Part shown: positions 32,501 through 41,826 of the stretch, one piece after another
Position numbering within the stretch: the stretch's first letter is position 1
How the letters are laid out: every line of letters starts with the position of its first letter
NCBI GenBank assembly: GCA_911728455.2
Contig: OU452227.1
Coordinates: 23,747,414 to 23,811,413 of the forward strand
Reading direction: 5' to 3'
DNA: 64,000 nt
Origin: Marthasterias glacialis
Lineage: Eukaryota; Echinodermata; Asteroidea; Forcipulatida; Asteriidae
The notes under the pieces: model-generated
The model's input: the letters and a program-made list of their open reading frames with translations, nothing else
Told to the model about the DNA's origin: nothing
The model's database searches: none
Position numbers and translations under genes: made by a program

Positions 32501-35430
32501 TACAAGCCCTGTGGTCTTGTGGATTTCCCCAAAAATTTCGAGCCTTGCCTCTTTTTGCCTTAGTGGCTGAGAATTTTTCTAGTACAAACTTTTATCTTGT
32601 CCCGGGGAAAAATTCTTTGAATAAGTTTGAATAAGTTCAAGGTCGATTTTTGTTTGTTGTTGTTTGTTTGTTGTTGCTGTTGCTTTTTTTTCAAAACCAA
32701 AAATGTTTTGTCATTTTGTGTATTTTCTTTTTTTTTTATTATTTGACCGATTGTAATCTTTAGGAATGTGGAGCCACCTATTTGGTATGACACCGGCGTC
32801 AAGCTGTTTGAGGTCCAGCGGATAAAGGACAGCTAGAACTGATGTTAAATCTCACAGTGTTATATATTTTCTGTACTTGCGACCATTACATAATCACATA
32901 GTATCAGTTGCTCTCTACTTTGGAACAAAACTAAATAAAACACATTTTAAGCTCCACTAAATGCACACCATTAACCCTCTTACTCTTGGTAACATTTTCC
33001 AGAGAGTTGATCGTCCATTCTAAACTATGCAACTGCGCGGGTTTATAATAGCATATTATTGTGCACAGAACTAACTGTGGCATGTTTGTGTGTTTACCGT
33101 GTAGATGCATTCACATGATATTTTGCCGGCTGGCATAGTTTATCTATCATTCATAACCACAGTGGATGATATTGAATGGTCAGACAGTAAGAGGGTTAAA
33201 GAACAAAATGAACATGGACTGCTCTGCACCCCAGTGTTAGTTATCACTGGTGTACATATATGAAAATTCCTATAAAGTAAAAACTTCATAATGGCTATCT
33301 ACACTGATGAAATTTTGCCAAAAAAGTCATTTCATTTCAAGTGTCAAAGATTTTTCAGAAGGAAAACTGTTAAAGTCTCCTCTAGAGAAATCAAAATGAA
33401 ATTTTCATGAACAATTCTGACAAATTAACTTCAGTTTTGATATATTTCTTCTTAACAATTGTTCCCAATTTGAAGTTGTACAGAAAAGTTACACTGGGTA
33501 GCATTTTTTTTTTTAATCAGAGAAGTTACAATGTGTAATTGAAGATTAGTGATTGATTCTTGCGGTGCTTTGAGGAACAGTGTTTTTTTTGTCTTTAAGT
33601 TTCTACCCCGAGTGCAATGTCTTCAAGCTTCACTCATTTGTGTTAAACAAAACTACTTTATGGTTATGTTTCTCCAATGAGTACCATTTCAAATTCGCTT
33701 CATTATGTTACTTGAAGTTTGTGATGCTGCAATTTGGGTACAACAAAACTGATTAGTTTTTTGTTCTCACATCTTTTGTTTTTATTTATAACATATACAA
33801 GGTTTTGACTGGCAATCTTTTGTCGTAATTTTTTTTTTTCAGTTTTGGAAAGTACTATTGAGTTTAGGTGCCAAATTGTATGTTTCATTAATCAATGATA
33901 TTACAATATACTGTGGACAGTGGACGGTGGGAAAAAATTAAGTATGTAAAAAGACAGATATAAATTCATTTCTGAAAACAGATTTTTTTGGTGGTATTTT
34001 CTTCAATTTTGATGAATTTATTTATTATTTATTTGTTTATTGTATTGAAAATCCAAAACATGGGGAGATAGTTTCATAGGGAAAAGAAGGGAAAAAACAC
34101 ACATACACAAAGGATTCAAGAGCTGCTGATATTAATTTATTTTATTTATGAGATTTTCACAACTGAAAAGTATCTGAGTGGAAAAGAATCCTGGTTGATA
34201 TAAGAGAAGATCTTTCTAAAAAATCAGAAATTTGTAAAACAACAGAAAACAAGTAAAAAGTCAAGCTCAATTTTGAAGATTTTGAAGTACCATGAAAGAA
34301 TGAGCCACATGCGAGTTGGATTTGAATGATGTCTGGTAAGATGCCTTGTTCAGTCACAAGTGAATGCTCAATTTGAATTCCTCAGACTACATCCAGTGTT
34401 GCTATGTCACATGGTATGGGGCATGCATTTTCTCAGTTACATAGAAGAGGCGACAAACACCCATACACAAATGTGTGGCGCAAGGATACCAGTCTCTTGT
34501 GATGTGGAGTTTGCAATGCAAGAGTTGCCCCGAACAAATTTTGTTTCTGAAACAGTCGGTTGTAACCGACCATTTCAGGAACGGCGGTTACATGGTTACA
34601 AAACTACGTAAATGTACAGTTTTTTTAAATTTTGTATATAAAAGAAACTGTGAACAATAGCCACATCAGTATTTGACTAAAGAGGTCATTCTGATAGGCC
34701 AATCAAATGGTTCACTGTAGTTCAGAATAAAAAGGGGAAAAAACGACAGGAGAAAAAAGTATGTATAAAATAAAGAAAGAAAAAAATGTGGCAAGAAGGG
34801 GACGGACACAAGGGTTGCTAGCCCCTGTGCCCCAGTAATGCACCTGAACAGTGCGGTGAAGGTATGTGCTATACATGACCTGATCTGAAAGCATCATAAT
34901 ATGACTCGTAACAGATCAGGTTCAAAGGAGAACCACTTCGTCAAGGATTGGGTGATCAGCACTGATGAAAAATTGTATACATCTACTACCCACTTAGGCT
35001 TAGAACCATATGACATACCAACACTGTACGTAGCGTGAGGGATCAAACTTGAGCATTTACAATTGACCAAGCATGGCAGTGTACCAGATGTCATTCAAAT
35101 CTAACTCGCAAGTGGCTCATTCTCGAATATGTAGGAAATTTTCTCACAATCATAATCGGTTAAGAAAACCTTCCTGAAACTTGTACACAGTTTGTTGGGC
35201 CAAATGTCTATCTTACTTACCTGTAGACATTGTAATTATTATTAATTTTATTTTTTTGTTCTCTTGTGGATGAATGAATTGCGATACTTCACTGGGAACA
35301 ATTGTATAATTTTGTAAAACTCTCTAAACCACTTCTCACCACATCTGCTGCCGCTAACTCTTAAAGGAATCTGGACCCACCGATCTGGTACGATACGGAT
35401 GTGCATCTCTTTGAGATTCAGCGAGTTTGA
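12960..35430 (+). CDS. HID1: HID1 domain-containing protein, 19 coding exons, two alternative last exons
   Basis: Coding exons: 12960-13025, 15006-15155, 15632-15793, 17028-17054 (microexon), 22335-22442, 22987-23155, 23988-24045, 24849-25059, 25182-25295, 25502-25676, 26364-26515, 27134-27212, 27985-28149, 28976-29203, 29666-29787, 30617-30826, 31280-31371, 31551-31709, then 32764-32836 or 35367-35430. All phases close (839 or 836 aa; human about 788). The N-terminus MGGTDSKLNFRK is a classic N-myristoylation signal. Blocks such as DDAFWDQFWADT, YIFEDPDWRGFFWST, FTGTHADF and FRTYMWGVIYL are near-identical to human HID1. Residues about 575-735 are Ser/Thr/Pro-rich and presumably disordered, and they are less conserved. 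HID1 is a peripheral trans-Golgi protein needed for dense-core vesicle formation and neuropeptide sorting (known from C. elegans and mammals). Introns reach 5.3 kb and are repeat-rich. Identity is very secure. Remaining doubts are the microexon and the use of the two ends. Confidence 0.95.
13398..14075. repeat. Large foldback element (~675 bp, arms ~330 bp) in HID1 intron 1
   Basis: From CCTAGATCTACTCCTAG onward the sequence reads into a centre near 13740 (AACTGGTATGC...GCATACCAGTT) and then back out as its own reverse complement, ending CTAGGAGTACCCTAGATC. Arm identity looks above about 85 percent by eye, with a loop of only about 15 bp. No coding capacity was seen. The right arm ends about 930 bp before exon 2. 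Confidence 0.85.
14723..14919. repeat. MITE, family GGGCxxAATTTCATAAAGCTG
   Basis: Its inverted ends are GGGCTTAATTTCATAAAGCT and AGCTTTATGAAATTGGGCCC. Internal GCTTAGCA-type motifs recur. A second copy is at 19903-20103 and a diverged fragment at 44573-44720. It lies in HID1 intron 1, ending about 90 bp before exon 2. Confidence 0.7.
15338..15412 (-). repeat. Fragment of tRNA-headed SINE family 2
   Basis: In reverse complement this shows GTCATGGGTTCGAGTCCAAC (B-box) followed by CTGAGTAATATGCCTGTGAA. The same order appears in the fuller copy at 42080-42247. It lies in HID1 intron 2. Confidence 0.5.
17028..17054 (+). CDS. HID1: HID1 27-nt microexon (9 codons, YGIEGMDDI)
   Basis: It is preceded by a long pyrimidine tract ending CACTGCAG and followed by GTGAGT. 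It is phase 0 at both ends, so the reading frame is kept whether it is included or skipped. It falls where human HID1 has a short acidic, poorly conserved segment between FFWST and the next helix. Inclusion is inferred from splice-site quality. A following intron of 5.3 kb supports regulated use, but no transcript evidence is available here. Confidence 0.5.
18108..18205. repeat. Truncated MITE of the 61137-61321 family
   Basis: GGTCTGTCATGGTCCCACCATC is followed by AAACTGAGGCTGGGAGGG and AATAGTCTGGCACC, the blocks found at 9924 and 61137. It is in HID1 intron 4. Confidence 0.45.
19903..20103. repeat. MITE, second copy of family GGGCxxAATTTCATAAAGCTG
   Basis: The ends GGGCCCAATTTCATAGAGCTG and CAGTTCTTTGAAATTGGGACC are inverted repeats and match the copy at 14723-14919. 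It is in HID1 intron 4, whose remaining sequence (17.1-22.3 kb) shows no further coding signal. Confidence 0.7.
20859..21105. repeat. Palindromic MITE (~247 bp) with near-continuous inverted arms
   Basis: CTAGTAAGGTTTGTGGTAAC at the left is matched by GTTACCACAAACCGTACTAG at the right. The arms continue through GGTGGTTCT.AAAAGAAC and TTGACGTTTCGATCAG to a centre near 20970. A related fragment (GAACCACCATAACTCACAGA) sits at 52105-52155 in CEP131. Confidence 0.8.
21746..22060. repeat. Composite inverted element with tRNA-like arms, copy A
   Basis: It opens with the TIR-like TAAACCACAAGGGAAATTGAC, then a minus-strand tRNA-like arm (21798-21858), a ~105-bp spacer, and a plus-strand tRNA-like arm (21965-22035). 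It ends in TCAATTTTTCTTTCCTC. The same architecture is at 44734-45090. Copies with only one arm (30350-30510) or no arms (30880-30985) also occur. It is in HID1 intron 4, 280 bp before exon 5. Confidence 0.7.
21965..22035 (+). repeat. tRNA-like arm of copy A (pseudo-tRNA, anticodon-like GTT)
   Basis: An acceptor pairing GGCTGGA/TCCAGTC, an A box TAGCTCAGTTGGTAGA, a 7-nt anticodon loop TTGTTAA and a B box GGTTCAAATCC are visible in cloverleaf spacing over 71 nt. The D-stem (GCTC/GAAC) and T-stem carry mismatches, so a working tRNA is unlikely. Confidence 0.55.
22785..22905 (-). repeat. tRNA-derived repeat fragment
   Basis: In reverse complement, GCGTAAAGCGCTCGCCTTCC is followed about 15 bp later by CCTGGTTCGATTCCCAGC, an A-box/B-box arrangement. 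It does not match the other SINE families here. It is in HID1 intron 5. Confidence 0.4.
26570..26835 (-). repeat. tRNA-headed SINE family 3
   Basis: In reverse complement it begins GGTTGGCTTAGTGGCATGTG and runs through CCTCTGTGGACCCCGGGTCG and a tail resembling AGTTTTAGATGTGGGAGG. The direct copy at 56905-57118 shares this order. It is in HID1 intron 11. Confidence 0.6.
27299..27462. repeat. MITE with GACACTAGGTGGCAGCAGAC termini
   Basis: GACACTAGGTGGCAGCAGAC at the left and GTCTGCTGCCACCTAGTGTC at the right are an exact 20-bp inverted pair enclosing about 110 bp. It is kin to 5919-6068. It lies 87 bp after HID1 exon 12. Confidence 0.75.
27517..27865 (-). repeat. tRNA-headed SINE family 1, subfamily b
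   Basis: The reverse complement starts GTGTCATGGCCGAGTGGTCT (class II tRNA-like A box), has GTGGGTTTGAAGCCCAGTCA (B box), then ACACTTGTGTCCTTGAGCAAG, the GGGGTATAAATGGGTACC body and a 3' tail of GCGCTATATAAGAAC with ATT repeats. The centre, with CTCCGTGGGGAG, defines a subfamily shared with 41470-41826 and 38390-38560. It is in HID1 intron 12. Confidence 0.8.
28405..28640 (-). repeat. SINE family 1 fragment, subfamily a (lacks the tRNA head)
   Basis: TATAGCACTTTTATAATC..CAGGTGTCTCA, then GAGACCCGTTGTATA, TTGTAAGGGTTTACAAG and TACTGGGTTCTTTATGTGC give the body order of the full copies at 43188 and 60567. It is in HID1 intron 13. Confidence 0.65.
29519..29547 (+). repeat. (GATT)n microsatellite
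   Basis: About seven tandem GATT units, in HID1 intron 14. They follow GTGGCACTCTACAAGTGCCC-like sequence that resembles the 3' end of a SINE tail. Confidence 0.8.
29887..30077. repeat. MITE with ATAGACCGATTCCATTGAGCCCC termini
   Basis: ATAGACCGATTCCATTGAGC at the left is mirrored by GGGGCTTAATGAATCGGTCTAT at the right, enclosing about 145 bp. Diverged relatives are at 16530-16620, 45169-45326 and about 59750-59850. It starts 100 bp after HID1 exon 15. Confidence 0.75.
30350..30510 (+). repeat. tRNA-bearing element, copy B (single arm)
   Basis: AATAGGGAGACTGCCAACAT precedes the tRNA-like body and TCAATTTTTCTTTGTTCACCC follows it, matching both flanks of copies A and C. The opposing inverted arm is absent. 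It is in HID1 intron 15. Confidence 0.65.
30389..30460 (+). tRNA. tRNA-like sequence or pseudogene, anticodon GTT (Asn)-like
   Basis: This 72-nt stretch fits canonical cloverleaf spacing exactly: acceptor GGCTGGA/TCCAGTC (one G-T), D-stem GCTC/GAGC, anticodon stem TCGGT/ACCGG, a 5-nt variable loop, and T-stem GCAGG/CCCGC with one A-C mismatch. The A and B boxes are intact. Against function: position 33 is C instead of the near-universal T, and the unit is part of a dispersed repeat. The body resembles tRNA-Lys more than tRNA-Asn. It could still be transcribed by Pol III. Confidence 0.35.
30880..30985. repeat. Internally deleted copy of the tRNA-bearing element (termini only)
   Basis: TAAACCTCAAGGGAAACTGAC and GTCAGTTCCTCTTGTGGTTTA form inverted ends. 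The left side continues through TTTTGGGGTGAATAGAGAGA, which is the flank that borders the tRNA arm in copy A. It stops at TTGACT and jumps to the right terminus, so the tRNA part and spacer are missing. It is in HID1 intron 16. Confidence 0.7.
31893..32003. repeat. Small inverted-repeat element
   Basis: CCATTTTGGGATTAATTGC is mirrored by GCCTCCCAAAATGGC about 90 bp on. It is in HID1 intron 18. The ends are uncertain. Confidence 0.4.
32764..32836 (+). CDS. HID1: HID1 alternative last exon 19a (proximal)
   Basis: After the acceptor ...ATCTTTAG the exon encodes, completing the split Arg codon, NVEPPIWYDTGVKLFEVQR plus IKDS and a stop (32834-32836). A canonical AATAAA follows at 32934-32939, so a short 3' UTR is plausible. 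It is about 14/20 identical in protein to the distal exon at 35367-35430, with many synonymous differences, which implies an old exon duplication. Relative to human HID1 it has the extra C-terminal residues KDS. Confidence 0.8.
32934..32939 (+). terminator. Polyadenylation signal for the HID1 proximal isoform
   Basis: AATAAA sits 98 nt after the stop of last exon 19a, just before a TTAA-flanked MITE. The cleavage site is not determined. Confidence 0.5.
32971..33199. repeat. piggyBac-like MITE with TTAA target duplication
   Basis: The ends TTAACCCTCTTACTCTTGG and AGTAAGAGGGTTAA are inverted and bordered by TTAA. A second copy with the same interior (GCTGGCATAGT.TATCTATCATTC) is at 61802-62023. 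The CCCT-type terminus and TTAA site are characteristic of the piggyBac superfamily. It lies between the two alternative HID1 last exons. Confidence 0.75.
34296..35127. repeat. Foldback element (~830 bp, arms at least 100 bp) upstream of HID1 exon 19b
   Basis: AGAATGAGCCACATGCGAGTT, followed by GGATTTGAATGATGTCTGGTA, is the reverse complement (with few changes) of TACCAGATGTCATTCAAATC through AAGTGGCTCATTCT at 35080-35127. Similarity continues inward past TGAATGCTCAA.TTTGA. It lies between the two last exons, ending 240 bp before the distal one. The interior has no long ORF. Confidence 0.7.
35367..35430 (+). CDS. HID1: HID1 alternative last exon 19b (distal)
   Basis: After the acceptor ...CTAACTCTTAAAG the exon encodes NLDPPIWYDTDVHLFEIQRV and a stop (35428-35430). 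This matches the C-terminus of human HID1 (NVDPPVWYDTDVKLFEIQRV) more closely than exon 19a does, in both sequence and end point. It is therefore probably the ancestral exon. Its use requires skipping exon 19a and its poly(A) site. Confidence 0.8.
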
Positions 35431-38389
35431 ACATGTTAAGTAGTTCAGTTTTTAATTTATTTGTAAGTAGGTCAGTGTTTCCCGCTTCCCGCCACAAATG
35501 TATGTTATTCCTCATTGTGTATTGTGTTTTAAAAGTCTGGTACCCCCCCCCCCAACACCCTGGAATGTATCACTATACTAGGTAGCTGGTTCACGCATAC
35601 AAGTCTGCGACCCGGTAAATCAAGGATTTCTCTTTCTTCTCATTGTTTGGACGTCCCCGTTGGTTTTGTACATGAAAGCAAAGAGAAGACGTCCTCGTTC
35701 TGTAAAAAACACCTAAATTCCTTTCGTTGAAGTCCTCAGTTTCAATGGGTAGATACACCCTCATAAACCAACATAGTGAAAGGGGTGCCACCCAAAAGTG
35801 GGTACCAACCATAGGGTTCAAAGTTTAAAGCTATCAAAACTGTCGGGCCAGTATCTGGTTTCTTTTGGAAGTCATGAAGGAATGTCAGGGATGCATTTTA
35901 GTGGGTGTGATCATGAACTATTTTTGACTGTGTCCTTGTGCAAAACCTACAGTACCAATAACCCACCTGTGTGGTTTTGTTGTTTGTTTGCCATCCCTTT
36001 ATCTTGTAGCCCCACCTTGAGTGGCCTTTTAAGGTCTTGTAATGGGTGACCCCGATACAAAACTTAACATTTTAATTTAGATATTATCAGTTCACAACCC
36101 AGATGTTTTGGGTATTATTGTATTACAAACGACCCTATGCTAAATGAGGTCACAATCGTAAATAGTGTCTCCGAGTTTTTATGTGACTTTGTGAACAGCA
36201 TGATTCATTGTTAAAACCCACCAAGAAAACAATTATGAAGTGCAGATTATTTTCAGCACAACCTTGTCAATTTAGAATCAATACAGAACAACCATAAAGG
36301 GGCCAAAGACAGATGTGCTCATGAAAGAGAAGCAAACATTGCATGTGTTGGAATGTGTTTCCTTCGCTTGGATATAGTTTCCTTGAATGCAACTTTTGGT
36401 TTTTGAAAGCGAGGGAAAAAACAAGTCTGTTTGCAAAGAATTTTGCCCACAAAACCCTGGAAAATTTTCTGTGAAAGTAACTCTCTTTTTCAGAACTGTT
36501 TAGCTATTTTGCTCTCCAAAAGTGATCGTTGAGACAGTTTAAAAATACAGTATTAGGGAGTCTGAGTTAATTGTCTAATGTCTAATTAAGACGAAAGAAC
36601 TTAAGTTGGCAAAAGGGCATATTTACGAAAAGACAAAATATTAATTTTTTATGTTTTTTTTAGACAAAGTTTCCATGAAATGACTGCAAATTTGAAATTA
36701 AAACAGATTTTTTTTAGTATGGTAGTGTCTCACAATTCCTGTATATTTTATTGTATTTAGTGGTGGACCATTGTACATTGTTATAATAACTGCTTTGTTG
36801 TTTAGTAGTTTCAGTGTGAGCTTGCTCCCTTCCCTAAACCTGTGTTTGATTTCAAGGCTGTGTTTGTGCTTCACATGAATTTGAATGTAAATGCAAAGTA
36901 AATTTATGTGACACTGACATCTTAAGTTATTTATTTCTCCTTTGTTGTTATGGTGAACTTTGCTTTGGTTTTTGCATTCTCAGGAAAGTTAGAACAATTC
37001 TTTACGGTGGCTGGAAAGATGTCCTGAAACACTCTTGGTCTAAATTGAAAAAAGAGATCATGGAAACATTTAGGAATTTGTTATATGTTTGATTTTTTTT
37101 CCAAGAAGTTTGAAGTTTCCAAGAGTTACCTAAAGATTTGCATACTTGTTGATGTTTTCAAGGAAAGGAGTAATGTCTTGAATTTTGGCTGTGTACAAAA
37201 CAACCTTTTGAGCAAACACTTACTAATTTGTGAAGTGCATGACTCATGGGCCCATTTTTACAATGACAACTTCGGTTTCGACTCTGGCTTGGTCTCCATC
37301 AGATACTTTGAAAACCGGCGCTTTCAGTACGGGGCTTCAAATAGCCTAAGCCAAATCTTTGGTTTTGATTGCAGAATAGACCTATGTGTCAGGAAGACGC
37401 CATATTAACTAGCCGCTTGCAAATGTAGCCAGTTTTTCAGCTCTCATTCCCTTAGAAACTCTGGTGTGCTTCTTGCTAAACTAAAAGCAGTGAATTGTTG
37501 ATGTATTATAAGCTAATGCCATGATGTTGCTGTTAAAGCTGACTTTGTTTTTATCTTGCTAGAGCTGGTAACACCGCAAGACTTTGTACAGACCTGGTTC
37601 ATGCTTTTTGCAAAAGCAAATGCAAAGCAAACTTGTGTGGTGCAATCGATCTGTATATTGTGTTTTCCAATTCTGACCATTAAAATTCACAATTTTTTTC
37701 TTCTTTTTTGCGTGAAGTACAAATCAGGCCTTAGTTTGGTGTTATCAAAGAATGCAAAAGTAGTCATTTGGCCTTGTGTTTTTTTTAACTTTACAGATTT
37801 AATCTCATAGTAAAAGCTGAAGATATGCAAACACTCACACACACCTAAACACAAATCTGTCAATGATGAGTGGTGTACCTCTATTGTTTCTCTGATGTCC
37901 CTGTTCTTTAGAAATTCCTCTGTGGGGTAGTATTGTTCCAAATGTTTGAGTACACCATAAGGTAGACCATGTAAGGGCAAACTAAAGAGCAAACAGAAGT
38001 AATAGTCAAGTGTGGAATGAACACAAAACAAGAAGGTTTTGTTCAACAAGGCTTTCTTCAAAACATAAGGCTGTTAATTACTTTTCGCATTTACACAACA
38101 ATCCTTTTTATTCACTAAGCAGACATAAAAAGGTCTGAATTTACATAAAAGTATTAAACTTCTTATCCATGCGCTGAAATCTTAAAGGTGAGAAACAGAG
38201 TAGCTTTTTGCACTCATCAAAGATTCAATTGAAGGAGTCTTTTTTTGTTGTAAGTTTAAAGTTGTTTCCTGCTTTTATTATTACTTTTTTGAACAGGGTA
38301 CTTAACAATATTTCACCTTTTCCCCTGTATCCCCTTGCTTTACACTGAAATCTCTTGATTTACAAAAACAGTATTGTTTTATTTCAGGC
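35431..38389 (+). other. HID1 distal 3' UTR / AT-rich intergenic DNA
   Basis: There is no coding exon, RNA gene or strong repeat here. It holds T-rich low-complexity stretches and a short C run at 35545-35553. No convincing polyadenylation signal soon after the exon 19b stop was found by eye, so the 3' end of the longer transcript is open. Short ORFs on both strands lack any family resemblance. Confidence 0.4.
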
Positions 38390-38560
38390 AATAAATAATG
38401 CGTGGTTCTTACAATGTGCACATATCCTAGTAACTAGATCCAGGCACTTTACAACATTATTATCCCTGTTCATCAGGCATACTTAGACCATTCCTCAAAC
38501 TTTCTCAACTCCCTGGGGAGCATACAACCTAAAGCTGCTTTATTATTAGCGCTGAGGGGT
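38390..38560 (-). repeat. SINE family 1 fragment, subfamily b
   Basis: GTTCTTACAATGTGCACATA, then CAGGCACTTTACAAC and CTCAACTCCCTGGGGAGCAT, match the tail and body of 27517-27865. The head is missing. The following 38.6-40.8 kb has a G run (39056-39072), a C run (39274-39285) and a CTTATAAGC-rich foldback remnant near 39880-40050. I see no genes there. Confidence 0.55.
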
Positions 38561-40852
38561 TAATCCAACATAATACCTTCTCAGCCCTCTCCGTTTTTTA
38601 TTCATTTAGTTTGCCATCCATCCTAGGTGAGCTGTCTGCTTGCAAAAGCCTTATATCATTACTGCATTGGAAGGAGAGAAATGTACATGTATGTAACTTC
38701 CATGGGACATGGTTCCAGTTACAGTGTTATTTTTGTATCTGTGATTTGCGAGTGTTCAAGACATTGTTCAAAACGTGCACGGTCCTTGGAAAGCATTTTG
38801 TATTTAAAAGTAAATGCAGAGATTTGAACAAATTATTGATTCAGCTACAACCAAGCCTCAAAGTGTTTACCCTTAATAGTGGTCCGCTGGCCAAATGCCA
38901 GTTAAAACTTCTGTTGACCAGTTGAAATTCTGTCCAAGTGGGTCCTGCTGGGTCCCAACGCCACCATGAATTACTCATATAACTTCTAATGCTAGTCCCA
39001 TACTAAACCACCACATTGACTGAAACCTTATAAAATGGACCAGTGAAAAAGCTGGGGTGGGGGGGGGGGGGGACTAGTGACACGACTGGCTAACTGCTCC
39101 TGCAGGCTAGTCATTCACAATATTAAGGCCAAACACTACTTCAGTTGAATTGAACACAAGTTGTTTTGGGGGGCTGTATCTTGCATTTTAATATAGCATG
39201 CCTGATATGTGGCAAAGGGAGGCCCCCAAATGTTCCCATTCTCTAACACACACTTCCCCTCTTGTACAGAAGCACCCCCCCCCCTCTAAAATCCTCAAAA
39301 GAATTCCTGAGATTTCTAGAACACAATGAAGACACAATAGGAGGGGGTACACCCTGCCACATATCGAGCACCAAATGCATTTTAAAGTTATACATTGGGA
39401 TTTTTTTTCGCAGTTAACTTTCATCTTTTCCTTTTAAATATAGTTTTTTGTGTACAGGTTTAGTTTTGCATAGAAGAGTGTCTTTAGTTTTCCCTTTTTT
39501 TGTCTCGAGCTAATTTGAATTCTTATTTATTGTTTGTTAAATAGTTTAAGAATATATTCATTTTCATTAATGCAAAAAAAAAAGTATTAATACACTTATT
39601 AAGATTTAAGAAATATTTAGTTTGGAATAGAGTGTAGGGGTAAATGTTGGTGAAAAAAAGATTATATTTTCAACATTCCTGTTGTAAAAAAAGTATACTG
39701 TACATTTTCAGTGATGTTACACAATTAGAATGAGCATTGCGTAATCATGTTAAAAAGGGTTGGTACAATGTTCAGTTTGGAAAGAGTATGTCCAGTCTGG
39801 GGGGAATACCCTACAAAAAAACTGCAAATGTTAATTGATTGAGCAGCTGATTTGCCTAGCCACCGTAATCTATAAGCTTGCCACCAAGCATGATTTCATT
39901 GCTTATAAACCTCCCATGATATATCATGGTATGATGACAAGACGTCCACTCAATAAGCCAGCCAGATTACGTTATGATATGCGACGCCCTCGCTTATAAG
40001 CTGCAGTAGCTATCATGATGCGTGACCGCCCGCTTCTAAGCTATGGTGGCTTGTTGAATCAGATAGATTGAGGATCATTGGATCGCCTCATCTGGACAAG
40101 AGTGTTCCAATTGGGTTAAAAGTACAACCCATAGAGGGAGACTTTGAGATGCTTTGTGGCAGCAGATATTCCAGGCAAATTTCCATTATTTACGTGTAGT
40201 AGCAGCGAGGGAATTTTCTTAGGGAGTGTTTATGAGGGCCAATTTGTCGACTGGCATTTCCTTTCAGGGGATATGTGGAAGCCAGGTTGCCAACTTGCTG
40301 TCAACTAATATTCCCCACTATTTCAAGAAAGACTAGTGTGCTTAGCAGTCAGCATGGAACCCCACTGTATCCATAGCATCAAAGCAACAAACTTTATTTT
40401 GTAAATTTTGGTGTGCTTGAAGGCAAAACAATAGTTTTTTGATTGGCAAAGTGACTGAAACTTGGTCTGGATTCTTGAGTTTTGTCCTTGTTCTTGATTT
40501 GGTGCTTTGTTTGCCAACTAAGGCTTAAATGACGAATGAGAAAAACAATGAGGTCAGGTGTCCCCCATTCATCTTTCTGTAGCTCCATGCCAAGAACAAA
40601 TTATTCCCAATATTTCCAAAAGAATGGAGCTTAAGGCAAAGCCAAAACCTAAGCCAAAACTGAAAACCATTCAAAAAGGTATAAAGTCTGCTGCGACCTA
40701 GCATCTAAAAACTCCAATTAAGTTGGGATAGCTTTGGTGACAACTTACATGTACTAACAAGTTAGCATTAGTATAATGTTGTACCAACCCTTCAAGCTGA
40801 TCAATAACCTTGTGGAATAAGCTGTGAAACAACTGAAGGTATGGCTTTATAC

Positions 40853-41053
40853 ACCAATCCGAGCAGCGCTTGTTTATAGTATTTACACCACCACAGCTAT
40901 GGCCCCCGCACGTGCGCGACAAGACAAGAACGCGGCAGTGCGCATAGTACCAATCACCATGGAGCATTCACAATGCATGTGTGCTGACGTGCGTGTGTGG
41001 TAGCCATAGCTGCAGTGGTGTAAACGCCCATGAACGAGCTGCTCGGGTTAGTC
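40853..41053. repeat. MITE with ACCAATCCGAGCAGCG termini
   Basis: ACCAATCCGAGCAGCGCTTG through TATTTACACCACCACAGCTATGG is mirrored by CCATAGCTGCAGTGGTGTAAACG through GAGCTGCTCGGGTTAGT. The arms are about 50 bp around about 100 bp of GC-richer sequence. Confidence 0.75.
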
Positions 41054-41469
41054 TATACCGGGCTGCATATATATTTGCATATAATTACATGTAATGTATT
41101 AATAACTAGCTTTTAAGCACAAGTATAATCAACTTGGGAGCATTTTTACATTGTAACTAGTAATTGCTTGACTGTGGCTGGACGGATACTCTGTTTGCTT
41201 CATAACTGGAACAGTTGTTAGATACAAGTGTAAAATTGGATCCAAGCTTGCTGCAGATGTTTTTAAGCCGATGAAAAAAAAGCACAGTATGTGGAATATG
41301 TATATAATATGTTGGTCAGTAAATGGTAATACTAACTTGCAACAGATTGGAGTCTTATGTGTGATGTTGTTTTTAACATTTTCCTGGAAGTACTGGTCCT
41401 TGTAAAGGCCTTGAGAAGGAAAGTTACAGATTTGTGTCCAAACAATTTAATAATTTAAAATATTAATAA

Positions 41470-41826
41470 TGGATACTTATCATGCTTATATAGGACCGGT
41501 GTCTGCCAATGGTTGTTGATGCTCATGACGCATGAGCATTATTTACCTAGGTCACTGGGCCATTTATTTCTTTCCTTAAACCATCTCAGCTCCCTGGGGA
41601 GTATACATCCTGTGCTGCCAAGTATGTAGCACACCAAGCTGAGTCAATTACAAGAACCATCTCTGCCCTCACAGGTACCCATTTACCCCTGGGTAAAGAG
41701 AAGCAATAGTAGTTAAGTGTCTTGCTCAAGGACACAAGTGTCATGACCGGAATTCGAACCCACACCCTAATGTTTTGGCCACCAGAACTTGAGTCCGACG
41801 CAGGAGACTGTTCTGCCATGACACCC
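41470..41826 (-). repeat. SINE family 1, subfamily b, full length
   Basis: The reverse complement runs from GGGGTGTCATGGCAGAACAG (head) through GTGTGGGTTCGAATTCCGGT (B box) and ACACTTGTGTCCTTGAGCAAG to the GGGTAAATGGGTACC body and a TATATAAGC-like tail. It is the closest relative of 27517-27865. Confidence 0.75.
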
